From Craterostigma plantagineum (taxonomy: Eukaryota; Streptophyta; Magnoliopsida; Lamiales; Linderniaceae), in assembly GCA_027422505.1 (NCBI GenBank), contig JAPQWV010001346.1, positions 31,001-95,000 on the forward strand: a stretch of 64,000 nt of DNA. Reading direction: 5' to 3'. Position numbers and translations under genes: made by a program. The first letter of the stretch is position 1. Every line of letters begins with the position of its first letter. Positions 47,046 to 58,765 of this stretch are shown piece after piece. The notes under the pieces were generated by a model. That model worked only from the letters and a program-made list of their open reading frames with translations, was not told where the DNA came from and ran no database searches.

Positions 47046-50000
47046 TGTCAGGACCCACCGTCCGACCTCGTAATTCGTTTTAATCCTAGGTGCCTAATAC
47101 TTCGTTATCGTGCAAAAGCGTAAAAATGCGAATAAAATTTTTCCTTTTTAAATGTGCGCGGAAGTCTTACATACAAGTCAAAAGAATGTTCATAAATCAT
47201 TTTACAGTTCATTGTAGTCGTATCTACACAAATACAAGTGCGTGTCTGCAGCAAAAGCTTCCTAGGCGCCCGGCCTTCACAGGTCGTCATCCATACACAC
47301 TCCCAACCCAAAAGCAGCCGGAAGCTCCAAAAGATTGGCCTTGCGCCATCGATAGATCACGTACCGTGATCGTCAGTACCTACAACACGTATCGTAAGGA
47401 TGAGCCACCGAGGCTCAGTAAGCAGAAATTATGCATGTGTGCACGTGTCCTAACGATCGACAATCCACGCCGTCGTTTTCTAACGCTCATACTCTTTTTC
47501 TTATGCTCATGCTCTTTTCTTGACTCGTACATCATATGGGCCCTAGGCTTTCTAACCCAGTATGCGCCATATCATAGGGATCTCAATCCACTAGGGATTC
47601 GCACGTATGTGGAGGTTCACACACTAGAAGGTCACCCGAACGAATCTTCCCTTACTCAGTGTGGCCTCCACGCGGACGCTTCTCTCTGGTAGCCAACACC
47701 GAGGCCACTAACCGCGGAGGTCACCCGAAGGAATCTTCCCATCCGGGTAGTGTTTACACACTAGAAGGTCACCCGAAGGAATCTTCCCTTACTCAGTGTG
47801 TGCCCCGGGCCGCATCCTCCAGGTTGCATCTCCCGCATACGGGGTATTCCCCCAGCCTCTTATACAGGCCTTATGGCTTCATTCACCATGGCTGCATAGG
47901 GGAGTCGTGACTCTTCATTGAGTCGACACAAATGCCAATATCGGCGAGTATACATCGCACGCAGGCGATCTTATGCACGCTCGTACCTTTCATCTTACGT
48001 ACTACGTGTGCGTGCAAATGCTCATGCCATGCTCATGATGCAGATCATACTATCATGCAATTAATTATTCATGTCGTAACATACACATTCCACATAAGGT
48101 CGCGTAGGCACGAAATCACATAATCATACGCAGGCAAGTTACGTGTCGTAGTTGAATTTCTACTTACCTGGTATCCTTAGCTATATCGTACGGTAAATTG
48201 CTAATCTTCAAACCCTAAGTATAGAGACATACAAAATTAGGGTTTGTTAGTCTAGTTATAATTTCACAAAATTGGCTTAATTTAAATAATTTCGACTTTC
48301 ATGAATTTCGAAATCCTAAAGTTTCGAATGTTTGATTTAATTTAAAAGATACCACTTTGAAATTCCTAAGGACCTCGACATGGTTAACGAAATGGGTTTT
48401 TTGAGCTTGATCTCGACATGTGGATAAATCTCGGGTTGCATGGTTAATTAAGTCTCGACATTGTATGTGTAAGAATTCAACATTTGGACTATTTAAAGAT
48501 CTCGACACATTCAAGATAGATCTCGACTGTCCTAAGTGGATCTCGACATCATACTAAAAAGATTTCGACATGAATTAGGAATACATCTCGACATAATATA
48601 AGGGTTCGACATTTTATAACTATACAAAGTCCCGATATAAATTATAAGGTAGGATCTCGGGCTAGTTGTCGATATGAATCTCGATATAGTGTATAAAGAT
48701 CTCGATATAATGTATATAATGATTTCGAGTATTACGAAATATGGATCTCGAACTACATTACTAGTTAAATCTCGATATGGGATAGATGTCGAGATTTATA
48801 TCATATTATAAACAAAGATCTCGAGCTAGGGTAACATAGGTCTCGACATTGCATATCCAAGATATCGAGATATATGTTAAGCGTTTTGTACAAATGTCGA
48901 GATTATAAGGATTTCGGTATTAACATTGTTTTCGGTATGAGATAGATGTCGAGATGTATATCACATTATGGACAAGGATTTCGAGGTAAACTCGACATTA
49001 CACTTCAATCTCGACATAATTCGAGATATGCCTTCATTGATTATATTTAAGGACCTCGAGATTCAACTAAACAATACAGATATCGACAACATAGATTTTG
49101 ATAAAATAAATCTTGATATCTAGTGTAGGGTAAATCTCGACATTTGATATAGGGATTGATCTCGATATTTATACAATAGGAATCTCGACATAGTTTGTAA
49201 ATGAATCTCGGCATTTAATAAGCCTCGACATTTAATAAATCTCGGCATGGGTGGAAGAATCTCGACATAGTTATTGAGGTAAATCTCGATTTGTTAACTC
49301 GACATCCTATCTAACATTTCGATATTTACCTTAACATCTCGACATTGTATTTCAAGTTTGAAACAGAAAATGTCGACATGAAATTCAACATGAATCTCGA
49401 CATGTATCATAAACCCCCATCTTCATCCTATCGAAACTAGATTCTTAGCTTATTCTACCCAACACTTAGCTAAGCTCAAGGGAATCTTTAACTATGGATT
49501 ATCGTCCAAGGTTAGGGCTTTTTGCCGTCTATGTAACATCTCATTTCATAACTCTCCTAATCCTACACGTGTTTAACTAAATGATCTCATTTCATAGCTT
49601 AGGGAATTAGCTTTTAAATCCGAATTCCAAGCTATCTTGAGGGTCAAGTCTTGAGCTTCCTTCAATGTCTTCCTTGCTTCTTCTTTCGTATTCGTGGGTT
49701 CTTGGGTGGGATTAGAGAGTTTAGATAGTTGAATAAATATTTTAATTAAAAAGGGAGACATGATGATGGGACTTCAAGGCGTGGAATGTCCTTGTTTTAA
49801 GGAGGGTTTGCCTCCTAAGTTGGTATTCCTTGAATTGGGCCTAAGGTTAGGTGTTAGCCCAAGTTGAATATTTCATAATCCCATGAATTTCCTAGCCCAT
49901 TTTGATGCTTCATGGTCCAATAAAATCCTAGTCCATGTTTCTATACGCCATCCTCGAGAATTTCCTCCTTGTGGGGAGTCATCGTAACACATAATTAATA

Positions 50001-50150
50001 GCACATAATTTCAGTTAATTCTCATAAGAATCACGAGCATGAAATTCATAAGATCCCATAATCATATGACATACACGCAATTCACATGAAATTATTCGAA
50101 TCATAACGAAATTTATTGGCCGACCTAGTTTGCGAGTCTCGGGTCCTACA
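47046..50150 (-). repeat. LTR of the minus-strand Tekay-like element, 3105 bp
   Basis: On the plus strand it reads TGTCAGGACCC...GGGTCCTACA: TG...CA ends with an 11-bp imperfect inverted repeat. The inner end abuts a polypurine tract (minus strand AAGGGGGGAGGA, 50162-50151), so this is the element's 3' LTR. It is packed with ATCTCGACAT-like motifs (48340-49400). Part of it is nearly identical to 1-1111. It is inserted in the Athila 3' LTR. Confidence 0.85.
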
Positions 50151-50184
50151 TCCTCCCCCCTTAAGGAGGATTTCGCCCCCGAAA

Positions 50185-53100
50185 TCAAACCGTGTGAAAC
50201 AACTCGGGGTAAAGAGTTCTCATCTCGTCCTCCCATTCCCATGTGGCTTCTTCCATGGATTGGTTCCGCCACAGTACTTTCACTAAGGGAATATCCTTAT
50301 TCCTAAGTCTCTTGGTCTCGTACATCAATATCTCCACCGGAATCTCTTCGTAACTCAGATCCGGCTTCAATTGTTGATGTAGGGACTCATTTCCTAGAAC
50401 GTGATTCAGGTCATCTATGTACTTGCGTAGTGTCGAGACGTGGAACACGTCATGCACTTGCGATAATGACGCTGGTAGCTCTAGTTGGTATGCTACCTCA
50501 CCCATCCTTTTTACTATTCTGAATGGTCCTATATACCTAGGACTCAACTTCCCTTTCTTCCCAAATCTTTTCACGCCCTTCATCGGCGATACCTTTACAA
50601 ACACCATATCACCTTCTTCGAATTCCAGTGGTCGACGTCTTCGGTCTGCGTAGCTTTTCTGTCGACCCTGTGCCGATCGCATTCTTTCTCGTATGGTAGT
50701 AATGGCTTCTGTCATTTCTCGTACTATGTCGGGGCCTAGCATTGCACGTTATCCGACCTCGTCCCAATATACTGGGGACCTGCACCTATGCCCGTATAGC
50801 GCTTCGTATGGTGCCATCCCGATTGTAGCGTGGTAGCTATTATTGTACGAGAACTCGATCAGTGGGAGGTACCTACTCCAATTTCCTTTGAAATCGAGTA
50901 CACACGCTCGGAGCATGTCCTCCAGCGTCTAAATCGTTCGCTCGGATTGACCGTCCGTCTGCGGATGGTAGGCGGTGCTAAAAGATAACTTCGTTCCCAT
51001 GGCCTTTTGCAAGCTCGTCCAGAATTTCGACAGAAATCTGGAGTCGCGATTTGAGACTATCGATGATGGTATGCCATGCAGTCGTACTATTTCTTGAATG
51101 TAGAGCTCCGCGTACCGTTCCATGGAGAACGTCGTGCTGATTGGTAGGAAATGGGCAGACTTGGTTAGTCTGTCGACGATTACCCAAATTGCCTCGTGCC
51201 CTTTCGCATTCCTCGGCAGTCCTACTACGAAGTCCATTGTAATGTTATCCCATTTCCATTCCGGAATGGGTAACGGTTGTAGGGTTCCCGCCGGCCTTGA
51301 TGCTCGGCTTTTTTCTGCTGGCACATCAGGCATTGACTTACGAAGGTCGCAATGTCCTTTTTCATGCCTGGCCACCAGTAATTTTCTTTTAAGCCTCTGT
51401 ACATCTTCGTTGCTCCGGGATGTACTGAGTGTACAGTGGCATGTGCTTCCGCCATTATCGTTCTTCGTAGCTCAGCATCTTCCGGCACGTATAGTCGATC
51501 CTTGAAGTACAACCTTTCATCTTCCCGTATCATGAAATCTCATGTCGGTTGTTCCGGTTGTGCTTCTTTGATCTTCGTGTAAAGCTCGTCTGCTTCCTAC
51601 GCCGTCTTAATTTGCTCTAGCAGCGTTGGTTGCAGAGTTAAAGCTGCTAGCTGCGCTTCAACTTCGCCTAGTTGTACAACTTCTACTTCCAGCAATTGCA
51701 ACTCTGCACTTACTGCTTTTCGACTTAAGTACTATGTTCGCCTTGCCTGGGTGGTAGTTGATTACGCAATCGTAATCCTTAACTAGTTCTAACCACCTCC
51801 TTTGCCTCATGTTCAGCTCCTTTTGCGTGAAGAAATACTTGAGGCTCTTGTGGTCGGTGTATATCTCACACCGCTCTCCATAGAGGTAATGCCTCCAGAT
51901 CTTGAGAGCAAATACCACTGCCGCGAGCTCTAGGTCGTGCGTCGGGTAATTCTTCTCGTACTCCTTTAGTTGACGAGAAGCGTATGCTACTACATTCCCG
52001 TTCTGCATTAGCACACACCCTAACCCGTTCTTCGACACATCACTATACACGGTGAACCCTCCAGTTCCCGAAGGTATTGTGAGAACTAGGGCCATTGTAA
52101 GCCGTTCTTTCAGCTCTTGAAAGCTCTGTTCGCATTCTGTGGTCCACTAAAATGGCGTATTCTTCCTGGTCAGCTTCGTCAGTGTAGACGCTATCTTTGA
52201 GAAATCCTTGATGAACTTCCTGTAGTAGCCCGCCAGACCGAGGAAACTCCGTACTTCCGTTACATTGGTCGGTCTGGGCCAGTTGCTAATGGCTTCTATC
52301 TTGTTCGGGTCTACAGAAATCCCTTCTCATGATACTATATGCCCCAAGAAGGCGACTTGGTCGAGCCAAAATTCGCACTTCTTGAACTTGGCGTATAGTT
52401 GTTTGTCCCGTAATATACTCAGAACTATCCTCAAGTGTTCTTCGTGCTCCTCCTTCGTCTTCGAGTAGATTAGGATGTCATCTATGAAGACGATGACAAA
52501 CCTATCTAGGTAAGGTTTGAACACCCGGTTCATTAAGTCCATAAAAGCTGCGGGCGCATTAGTCAACCCGAATGGCATCACCAGAAACTCATAGTGGCCA
52601 TAACGGGTACTAAAGGCCGTCTTCGGGACATCCTCCTTCCGAATTCTTAACTGATGATAGCCCGACCTTAGATCGATCTTGGAGAAAACCGTTGCGCCTT
52701 GTAATTGATCGAACAGATCGTCTATCCTAGGGAGTGGGTACTTGTTCTTGATTGTTAGCTTGTTCAGCTCCCTGTAGTCGATGCATAATCGCATGGACCC
52801 ATCTTTCTTCTTCACGAATAGCATCGGCGCTCCCCAATGAGAGAAACTCGGCTGTATGAACTCCTTCTGCATGAGTTCGTCGAGTTGGTCCTTTAACTCC
52901 TTCATTTCTGTCGGTGCTAGCCGATATGGGGTCTTAGATACTGGCGCCGCTCCAGGTACCAGGTCTATGGCAAATTCTATTTCCTGCTCGGGTGGTAGTC
53001 CAGGTAATTCCTCGGGAAATACGTCGGGGAAGTCCTTAACTACCGGCACTTCCTCGAACTTCGGAGAGGAGTTCTCCTCTGACTTGATAGCGAATACAAG

Positions 53101-53544
53101 ATACGCTTCGCACCCGGATTTGATCAGTCGTTGGGCTTTTAACGCTGATATCCTAGAGATCATAATCCCTTTGCTAGTTTCTACAAACTTGAGGGGTTCA
53201 TTCCCGTCCATATTGAGCGTGACTATCTTGCGGTGGCAGTCTATGACGGCTCCGTACTTCGATAGCCAATCCATTCCGAGGATCACCTCATAATCTTTCA
53301 TAGGAATTATTATGAGGTCTATTGGTAGTTCCCTATCCCCGATTACTATTGGGCAATCACGTAGAACGTGGTTAGTTTGAGTGGGATTCCCGTTCGGAAC
53401 TGTTACCCTAAACTCGCACTCTGCCCGGTGAGGCGTAACTCCTATCCTCGTAACGTACTTAGTAGACGCGAACGAGTGTGTCGCTCCTGAGTCAACTAGG
53501 ATGCAGGTGGGGGTTTCATAGACGAGGAGGGTACCTGTCACCAC
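50185..53544 (-). pseudogene. Tekay-like pol of the minus-strand element
   Basis: Read on the minus strand. The protease has [13 protein letters not shown] (about 53500). The 405-codon RT frame (53544-52327) has [10 protein letters not shown] and [10 protein letters not shown] (about 52480). RNase H is at 52095-51658 ([15 protein letters not shown]). The integrase zinc domain is at 51533-51330 and the core at 51375-50929. A C-terminal domain follows (50742-50185) with PRYIGPFRIV and a chromodomain-like [19 protein letters not shown]. Lesions include a frameshift between gag and protease (about 53540), breaks near 52325, 51658 and 51300, and a stop after RTI at about 50930. The second integrase Asp is AAT (Asn) at 51051-51049. 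Not functional. Confidence 0.85.
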
Positions 53545-54122
53545 GGCCGGGTTTCAGCTTCTTCGGATGTTAGAGTGTAAACCCGGGCCGGTACCCTTGA
53601 TGGTGCTGCCGGGTTTCCAGCTTGGCTTCCGGATCCAATTTCCGGAGACGCCCTCAGATAGTGGCCCGTCTTGCCACATTTGACGCAGGTGGCATTCTGG
53701 GAGTTGCAGACTCCCGTGTGTCTTCGTGCACACTTCGGGCATACGGGTAGATCCAGCTGGGGTCTACCCTGGTTGGGGTTGAACTGTGGGAGTGGTCCTG
53801 GTCGATTTGGGAGATTCAGCTTTCCACCCTTGGTTACGAACTGCCGCTTTGGGTTGCTTCCGCTCCCTTGCGGCCCTTGTACGAACTTGCGCTTCGCTTC
53901 CTGGGCGCGAGCAATTCTGGCCTCTGTCTGCTCTGCCACAAGCGCCCTCTCAGCCACTTGCGCATACGTGGCTCCTTGTACTCCTGCCATACTCACATCC
54001 CGGTACAGTTCGGGCTTCAATCCTTCCATGAACCGCTCAATCTTGAGCGCGTCCGTACTGACCATGTGAGCAGCGAACCTTGATAGCTGCTCGAACTTCT
54101 TGATGTACTCCGCCACTGTCAT
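53538..54122 (-). pseudogene. Tekay-like gag of the minus-strand element, C-terminal part
   Basis: In the host frame it begins at the insertion border with [18 protein letters not shown] lysine-rich stretch and a short knuckle CPKCARRHTGVC follow. CVKCGKTGHYLRAS has lost its last Cys. The upstream part of gag lies beyond the forward Tekay element and resumes at 63988-64000, where the minus strand reads CGCCAAGGGGCG. This shows the gag was split by that insertion. Confidence 0.85.
54118..54122 (+). repeat. Target duplication GTCAT, left
   Basis: GTCAT directly precedes the 5' LTR and recurs at 63983-63987 directly after the 3' LTR. This perfect 5-bp duplication marks the integration event. 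Confidence 0.95.
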
Positions 54123-56711
54123 TGTAATACCCGTAAAATATAAATACGAGGTTTTGACATGATTAGTTGTGAGATTTTGTGGACGAAGCATGAGATAAAT
54201 TAATTAAAACTTTGAATCGAAAATACAGATGTTGGATGACTTCAAATTAAAAATGGAACTAATTAAAGAACTTTTGAAAATAATTATAAAAGACATACAA
54301 TATTAAGTGGGTAAATTGATAATATAGACTTGAGATATTAAGCATGGTTTAAATACATGACTTTGGCCCAAACATATTTACACGATGAGATTAATATTTA
54401 CGTTGCTTGAGTGGGAAGGAAGTAACAATCACCGCCTAGTCATTTCAGATTTATTAAATCAAAGTATGATACTTATCTCCAAGTTGTACAACTAACAAAA
54501 AAAACATATACAAGAACAAGTGTTAAAGAGAGAGAGCGGGAGCAAGGAGAAGAAAACGATAGGAAGCCACCAAACTTTTATCTTCAAAAGAGAAACTAAT
54601 CAACGAGTGAGGTATGAAATTTCATAATATATATTGAGTTGTTTCTTTTGTTTGGATATTTTAAGAATATATAGGGCTGATTCACGATTATAAAGGACAC
54701 TCAAAAGCTAACATAAATCGAAAACCCTAGTTCATAAGAATTCACTTTGTAATCATAAGGGGCTAAGATGATGTAAGTCTTAATGATTTTACAGCATGAG
54801 GTGAATTTTGATAGGTATTTCATAAGGATTAGATGTCGATATGTGATAAGTGCTTGTTTTGAATATATATGTCGATATATGTGTATACTCATTGAAGGAA
54901 GTTGTCGAAAGATATCATAAAAATCGAGATATGATTGTTCTTTTATAAGGTAATATCGAGATGTGTCATAGAAGGAATTCTGAGATGATTCCAAGATGTA
55001 TTATATTAAATGTCGAAGTATGAGAGCTTTTAGAATATCGAAATGTGTGATAATAGTAGTGAGAACCTCGACATTTTTAAGTAAGAGATCGACATTTATT
55101 GGGTATAGATCTCGACAATTGGTAAAGAATGAGCTCGACATTGTATATGTAACTTCGACATTTTCCTTCAAAAGCTCGATATTTATTAGATATAGATATA
55201 TGATGGAGCTCGAGATTTTTCTTACACAGTTTTCGACCTTAGTGAGACTTTGATATAGGATTTCGATATACATACAAAGATGTCGAGATGCTTTCAATAG
55301 TAATAGGTCTCGACATTTTATAAGAGTTTCGACATCTTTAAGGAATAGACCTCGACATTTTGAGCTCGACCTAGAAATGTATTCGACATCTTTATATGTC
55401 TCGACATTTATATGTCTCGACATATGCTAAACAATGAGCTCGACGTTCTATAGGAATAGATTTCGACAATGTTTAAATATTTCGACACTTAATATAACTT
55501 CAATAGTTTAAAAATGTTCTACAATTAATAAATTTTCGGTATTTTAGAATTTTTGATATATCTAAGGTTTTCAATATTTTAGGGTTTACTTATTTTAGGA
55601 ATATCATTATTTTTAGGTTTTCATAAATTTTAGGGTTTTCTATAATTAGAGTTTGGGAACTTAAAAACTTATACAGTTTAGTAAATATACTGATATGATA
55701 ATATTTATTATATTCAGAGGATCGAAATATAGGGACTACGCCAGATCTTCTATTTGACTGTAGCAGGAGGACAGGTAGGTGGATTATCCATCTACAATAC
55801 GTAAACACAATTATGTGTTTTCATGCGATTATGTGATCTACGTGACTTATGTGATTTATATGTTTTACGTACGCTTTATGTAAATTATGTTTTATGATAT
55901 TTTTAAGTGCATGACACGTGCATATCACGTTAGGGCGAGAAATGATTATACCATGATGTGACGATAGGACATGAGATATTGACGTACGGGGTAGAATGAG
56001 GTGTTTGTGATTTGCGACTCTTAGAGGAGTCGAGGTTGGGCTCACTGGGCACCTGGCGGAGACAGACGTGATCGATCTGTCTACCCGGACGTGATCGATT
56101 CGGGGTGCATACCGCCGGATGGGATTTTCTTTATGATTAGTGCGGGAAGTATACGACCTGGTAGGAGGACATTGACGTGATCGATCAGTGCACTACCGGC
56201 GTAGCTCGCCGCGAGACTTGGGGGTGGCCTCCCAGTAGTCTATTGCGCGCGGAGGTGTCGAGCCTAACCTAGGGCCCTGTGTTGTGTGAAATAGGAATGT
56301 GGGAAAAGAAAGAGTGTGCATTATATTATGTTGTGAGATATTGGGATTGGGGTTGAGTGCACACTTGCATACATGCATTTTATTCACCTACTGGGCAAAT
56401 TGCTCAGTGTTTATGTGTTGTAGGTACTGAGTCCGACGCTGATACGCGTCGTGACTGAGGCGGCTGGTGGCGGTGCTCCACGGACTTTTGAGGGCGGTGC
56501 GGTACATGGATGAAGACCTGTGGAGCGGCGTTAGCACTTTTGTTCTTCTGATATTTTTGGGGCTTCGGCCCATGTACATGGATGACAATGTAGACGCATG
56601 TATTTAGTAATATATATTATTTTAGGAAAAAGTTTTAATTACACGGGCCTTCCGCGGCTTACGTTGCGGAAATCCGCCACTAATCCTAGTTAGAGAAGTA
56701 GGGTCGCCACA
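54123..56711 (+). repeat. 5' LTR of the young Tekay-like element
   Basis: It begins TGTAATACCCGTAAAATATA and ends GGGTCGCCACA. U3 is AT-rich with many TCGAGAT/TCGACAT motifs (54830-55490). The second half carries a GC-richer block with repeated GTGATCGAT (56060-56200). Frames inside are incidental. Confidence 0.95.
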
Positions 56712-56713
56712 GG

Positions 56714-56725
56714 TGGTATCAGAGC
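56714..56725 (+). other. Primer binding site, initiator tRNA-Met type
   Basis: TGGTATCAGAGC, two bases after the LTR end, is complementary to the 3' end of plant initiator tRNA-Met. It primes minus-strand synthesis. Confidence 0.9.
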
Positions 56726-56872
56726 GTAGGCTTTAGATTCTGAAGACTGTCCATGTACTGCCGCTCAAAAGTCTGGAGAACCAGCCTCGCCTGTAAGTTT
56801 ACTTCTTGAGTATGTGATTACGTGTTATTTGATACATGTGCTCTCTATGACTGATTGTAGAACTAGTTGAAA

Positions 56873-58765
56873 ATGCCAAGGACACGTAGAGAAGTTGGCG
56901 AAACTAGTCGTAGGGCGGGTTCCGAATCCCCACCGAATGAGGACCGCTCTACCATTCATCAGTTAACTAATCTGATTCAGCGGCAGTCCGATCAGATTAA
57001 CGATCTCATTCATCGCCAAAATTCCTCGGAACGTCACTCATCCCCTGGCCTAGAACGTGTAGAGGCTGCCGGGGAAAGGTTCCGACGGTTAAACCCCCCT
57101 TCGTTCGAGGAAGCGGTCGATCCTACCTTTGCGGAGGATTGGCTCAGAACAATAGAAAATATGTTCCGAGTTAGCCACCTGCCTGATACTGAAAAGGTGA
57201 CGTGTGCCACCTTTATGTTACGTGGGAATGCGGGCTACTGGTGGGACACCATTCAGGTGCTCGAGGATCCCACTACTATGACTTGGGAGAGATTCAAAGC
57301 ACTCTTTCGGGGCAAGTACTTTACTGCACCTGATAGAACACAGAAGCTAAACGAATTCGTTAACCTCAAACAAGGAGGAATGTCAGTGGCGGATTACATC
57401 CGCAAGTTCGAGCAACTCTCAAGGTTTGCGCCGCATATAGTGGCTACAGATGAACTGAAGATCGAACGTTTTCTGGAAGGTCTCAAACCCGAGATCTTCC
57501 GAAATGTAAGCATGTACGATACCGAGGGAAAGACTTACGCTCGTATCGCTGAACGAGCAATATTAGCAGAGCAAGCAGAGAGTAGAGTTACCAAGGCTCA
57601 AGATGCAAAGCGACGGGCAGAAGTGCAACAAGGAGGAGGGAATCAGAAACGCCCGTTCTTTGGCAAGAATCTGAACAATCGTGGAAATCAACCAGGCCAG
57701 CAGAACTGGAGACCGAGGCCAAACCAAGGACCAGCTAACGTTTCAAACCGACCCCTAAACACTGTACCTCGGTGTCGGCAGTGTGGGCGCTACCACTACG
57801 GACTATGCCATGGGCCAAGACCAAACCCAAATCCCCAGTGCTTCCGGTGCGGAAAGATTGGCCACTATGCCAGGGTCTGTAACGAGAAGATACCGCAAGT
57901 TCCAACCCAACCTTTAATCCGACCTCCACCAGTACCAGCACGAGTTTTTACTCTAACGAATGAGGAGGCCGAAGCAAATCCTTCTGTGGTCACGGGTACG
58001 TTGACTATCTATAACGTGCCCACCTCTGTGTTAATTGACTCTGGGGCCACACATTCATTTGTGTCAGCCAAATATGTGGAAAAGGTGGGAGTTTCTCCTA
58101 CCTTAGCTGAGTGCAATTACATAGTTACCCTACCACACGGTGATCCGACGCGCACTAACCAAGTGCTGGAAGGATGCTCCGTTAACATTGAGGGTAGAGA
58201 TCTGAGCGTCGACCTGATTGTGATCCCAATGAATGACTATGATGTTATCTTTGGGATGGATTGGCTCTCGAGATATGGAGCCATTATAGATTGTCATAAG
58301 AAGGTCGTAAAATTTCAACTGCCCGAAGAAGAGGTATTTACTTTTTCGGGAAAAACTACTTTGAATCATATTCCGCGAATATCTGCGCTGAAGGCTCAAC
58401 GACTGTTGAGGTCCGGTTGTGAGTCTTATCTCGTATATGCAGTGAAGGCAGAGGAATTACCTCAGCCAGAACTGAAGGACGTACCGGTAGTCAATGAGTA
58501 TATTGATGTATTTCCCGATGATCTCCCGGGGTTACCCCCTGAGCGGGAAATACAGTTTACGATAGATCTGATGCCGGGGTCCGCCCCAATCTCTAAAGCT
58601 CCTTATCGACTAGCGCCGAACGAACTGAAAGAATTGAAGGAACAGCTAGAGGACTTGTTGCAGAAAGGGTTTATTCAACCCAGCTTTTCACCGTGGGGAG
58701 CACCAGTCCTATTTGTGCGAAAGAAAGACGGGTCGATGCGACTGTGTATCGACTATCGGAATTGA
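56873..58765 (+). CDS. Tekay-like gag-protease-RT (N-terminal) ORF, frameshifted end
   Basis: The first ATG is at 56873; the frame is open a few codons upstream without an ATG. The gag capsid has [19 protein letters not shown] and [19 protein letters not shown] short knuckle [12 protein letters not shown] (from 57773) and a classical [14 protein letters not shown] (57839-57880) follow. The protease has [14 protein letters not shown] (about 58030). The RT fingers begin with [20 protein letters not shown]. The frame ends with TGA at 58763-58765 just after LCIDYRN, where the related minus-strand copy reads on. This indicates a one-base loss in the RT palm. Upstream of that point the 631-codon frame is clean. 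Confidence 0.9.
   Translation: MPRTRREVGETSRRAGSESPPNEDRSTIHQLTNLIQRQSDQINDLIHRQNSSERHSSPGLERVEAAGERFRRLNPPSFEEAVDPTFAEDWLRTIENMFRVSHLPDTEKVTCATFMLRGNAGYWWDTIQVLEDPTTMTWERFKALFRGKYFTAPDRTQKLNEFVNLKQGGMSVADYIRKFEQLSRFAPHIVATDELKIERFLEGLKPEIFRNVSMYDTEGKTYARIAERAILAEQAESRVTKAQDAKRRAEVQQGGGNQKRPFFGKNLNNRGNQPGQQNWRPRPNQGPANVSNRPLNTVPRCRQCGRYHYGLCHGPRPNPNPQCFRCGKIGHYARVCNEKIPQVPTQPLIRPPPVPARVFTLTNEEAEANPSVVTGTLTIYNVPTSVLIDSGATHSFVSAKYVEKVGVSPTLAECNYIVTLPHGDPTRTNQVLEGCSVNIEGRDLSVDLIVIPMNDYDVIFGMDWLSRYGAIIDCHKKVVKFQLPEEEVFTFSGKTTLNHIPRISALKAQRLLRSGCESYLVYAVKAEELPQPELKDVPVVNEYIDVFPDDLPGLPPEREIQFTIDLMPGSAPISKAPYRLAPNELKELKEQLEDLLQKGFIQPSFSPWGAPVLFVRKKDGSMRLCIDYRN

Noticed and set aside
46844..47083. 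80-codon open frame in the Athila 3' LTR
   Set aside because: The frame is broken in the 5' LTR copy and crosses the junction with the Tekay LTR at 47046, so it is incidental.
48299..49420. CRISPR-like or satellite array of ATCTCGACAT motifs
   Set aside because: Spacing and sequence are irregular, there are no uniform spacers, and the whole field lies inside a defined LTR.
53671..54069. Plus-strand frame of 132 codons
   Set aside because: Antisense shadow of the Tekay gag knuckle region.
54701..55423. Repeated frames (85-140 codons) in the Tekay LTRs
   Set aside because: They recur identically in the 3' LTR because the LTRs are copies. The composition is that of TCGA motif arrays.
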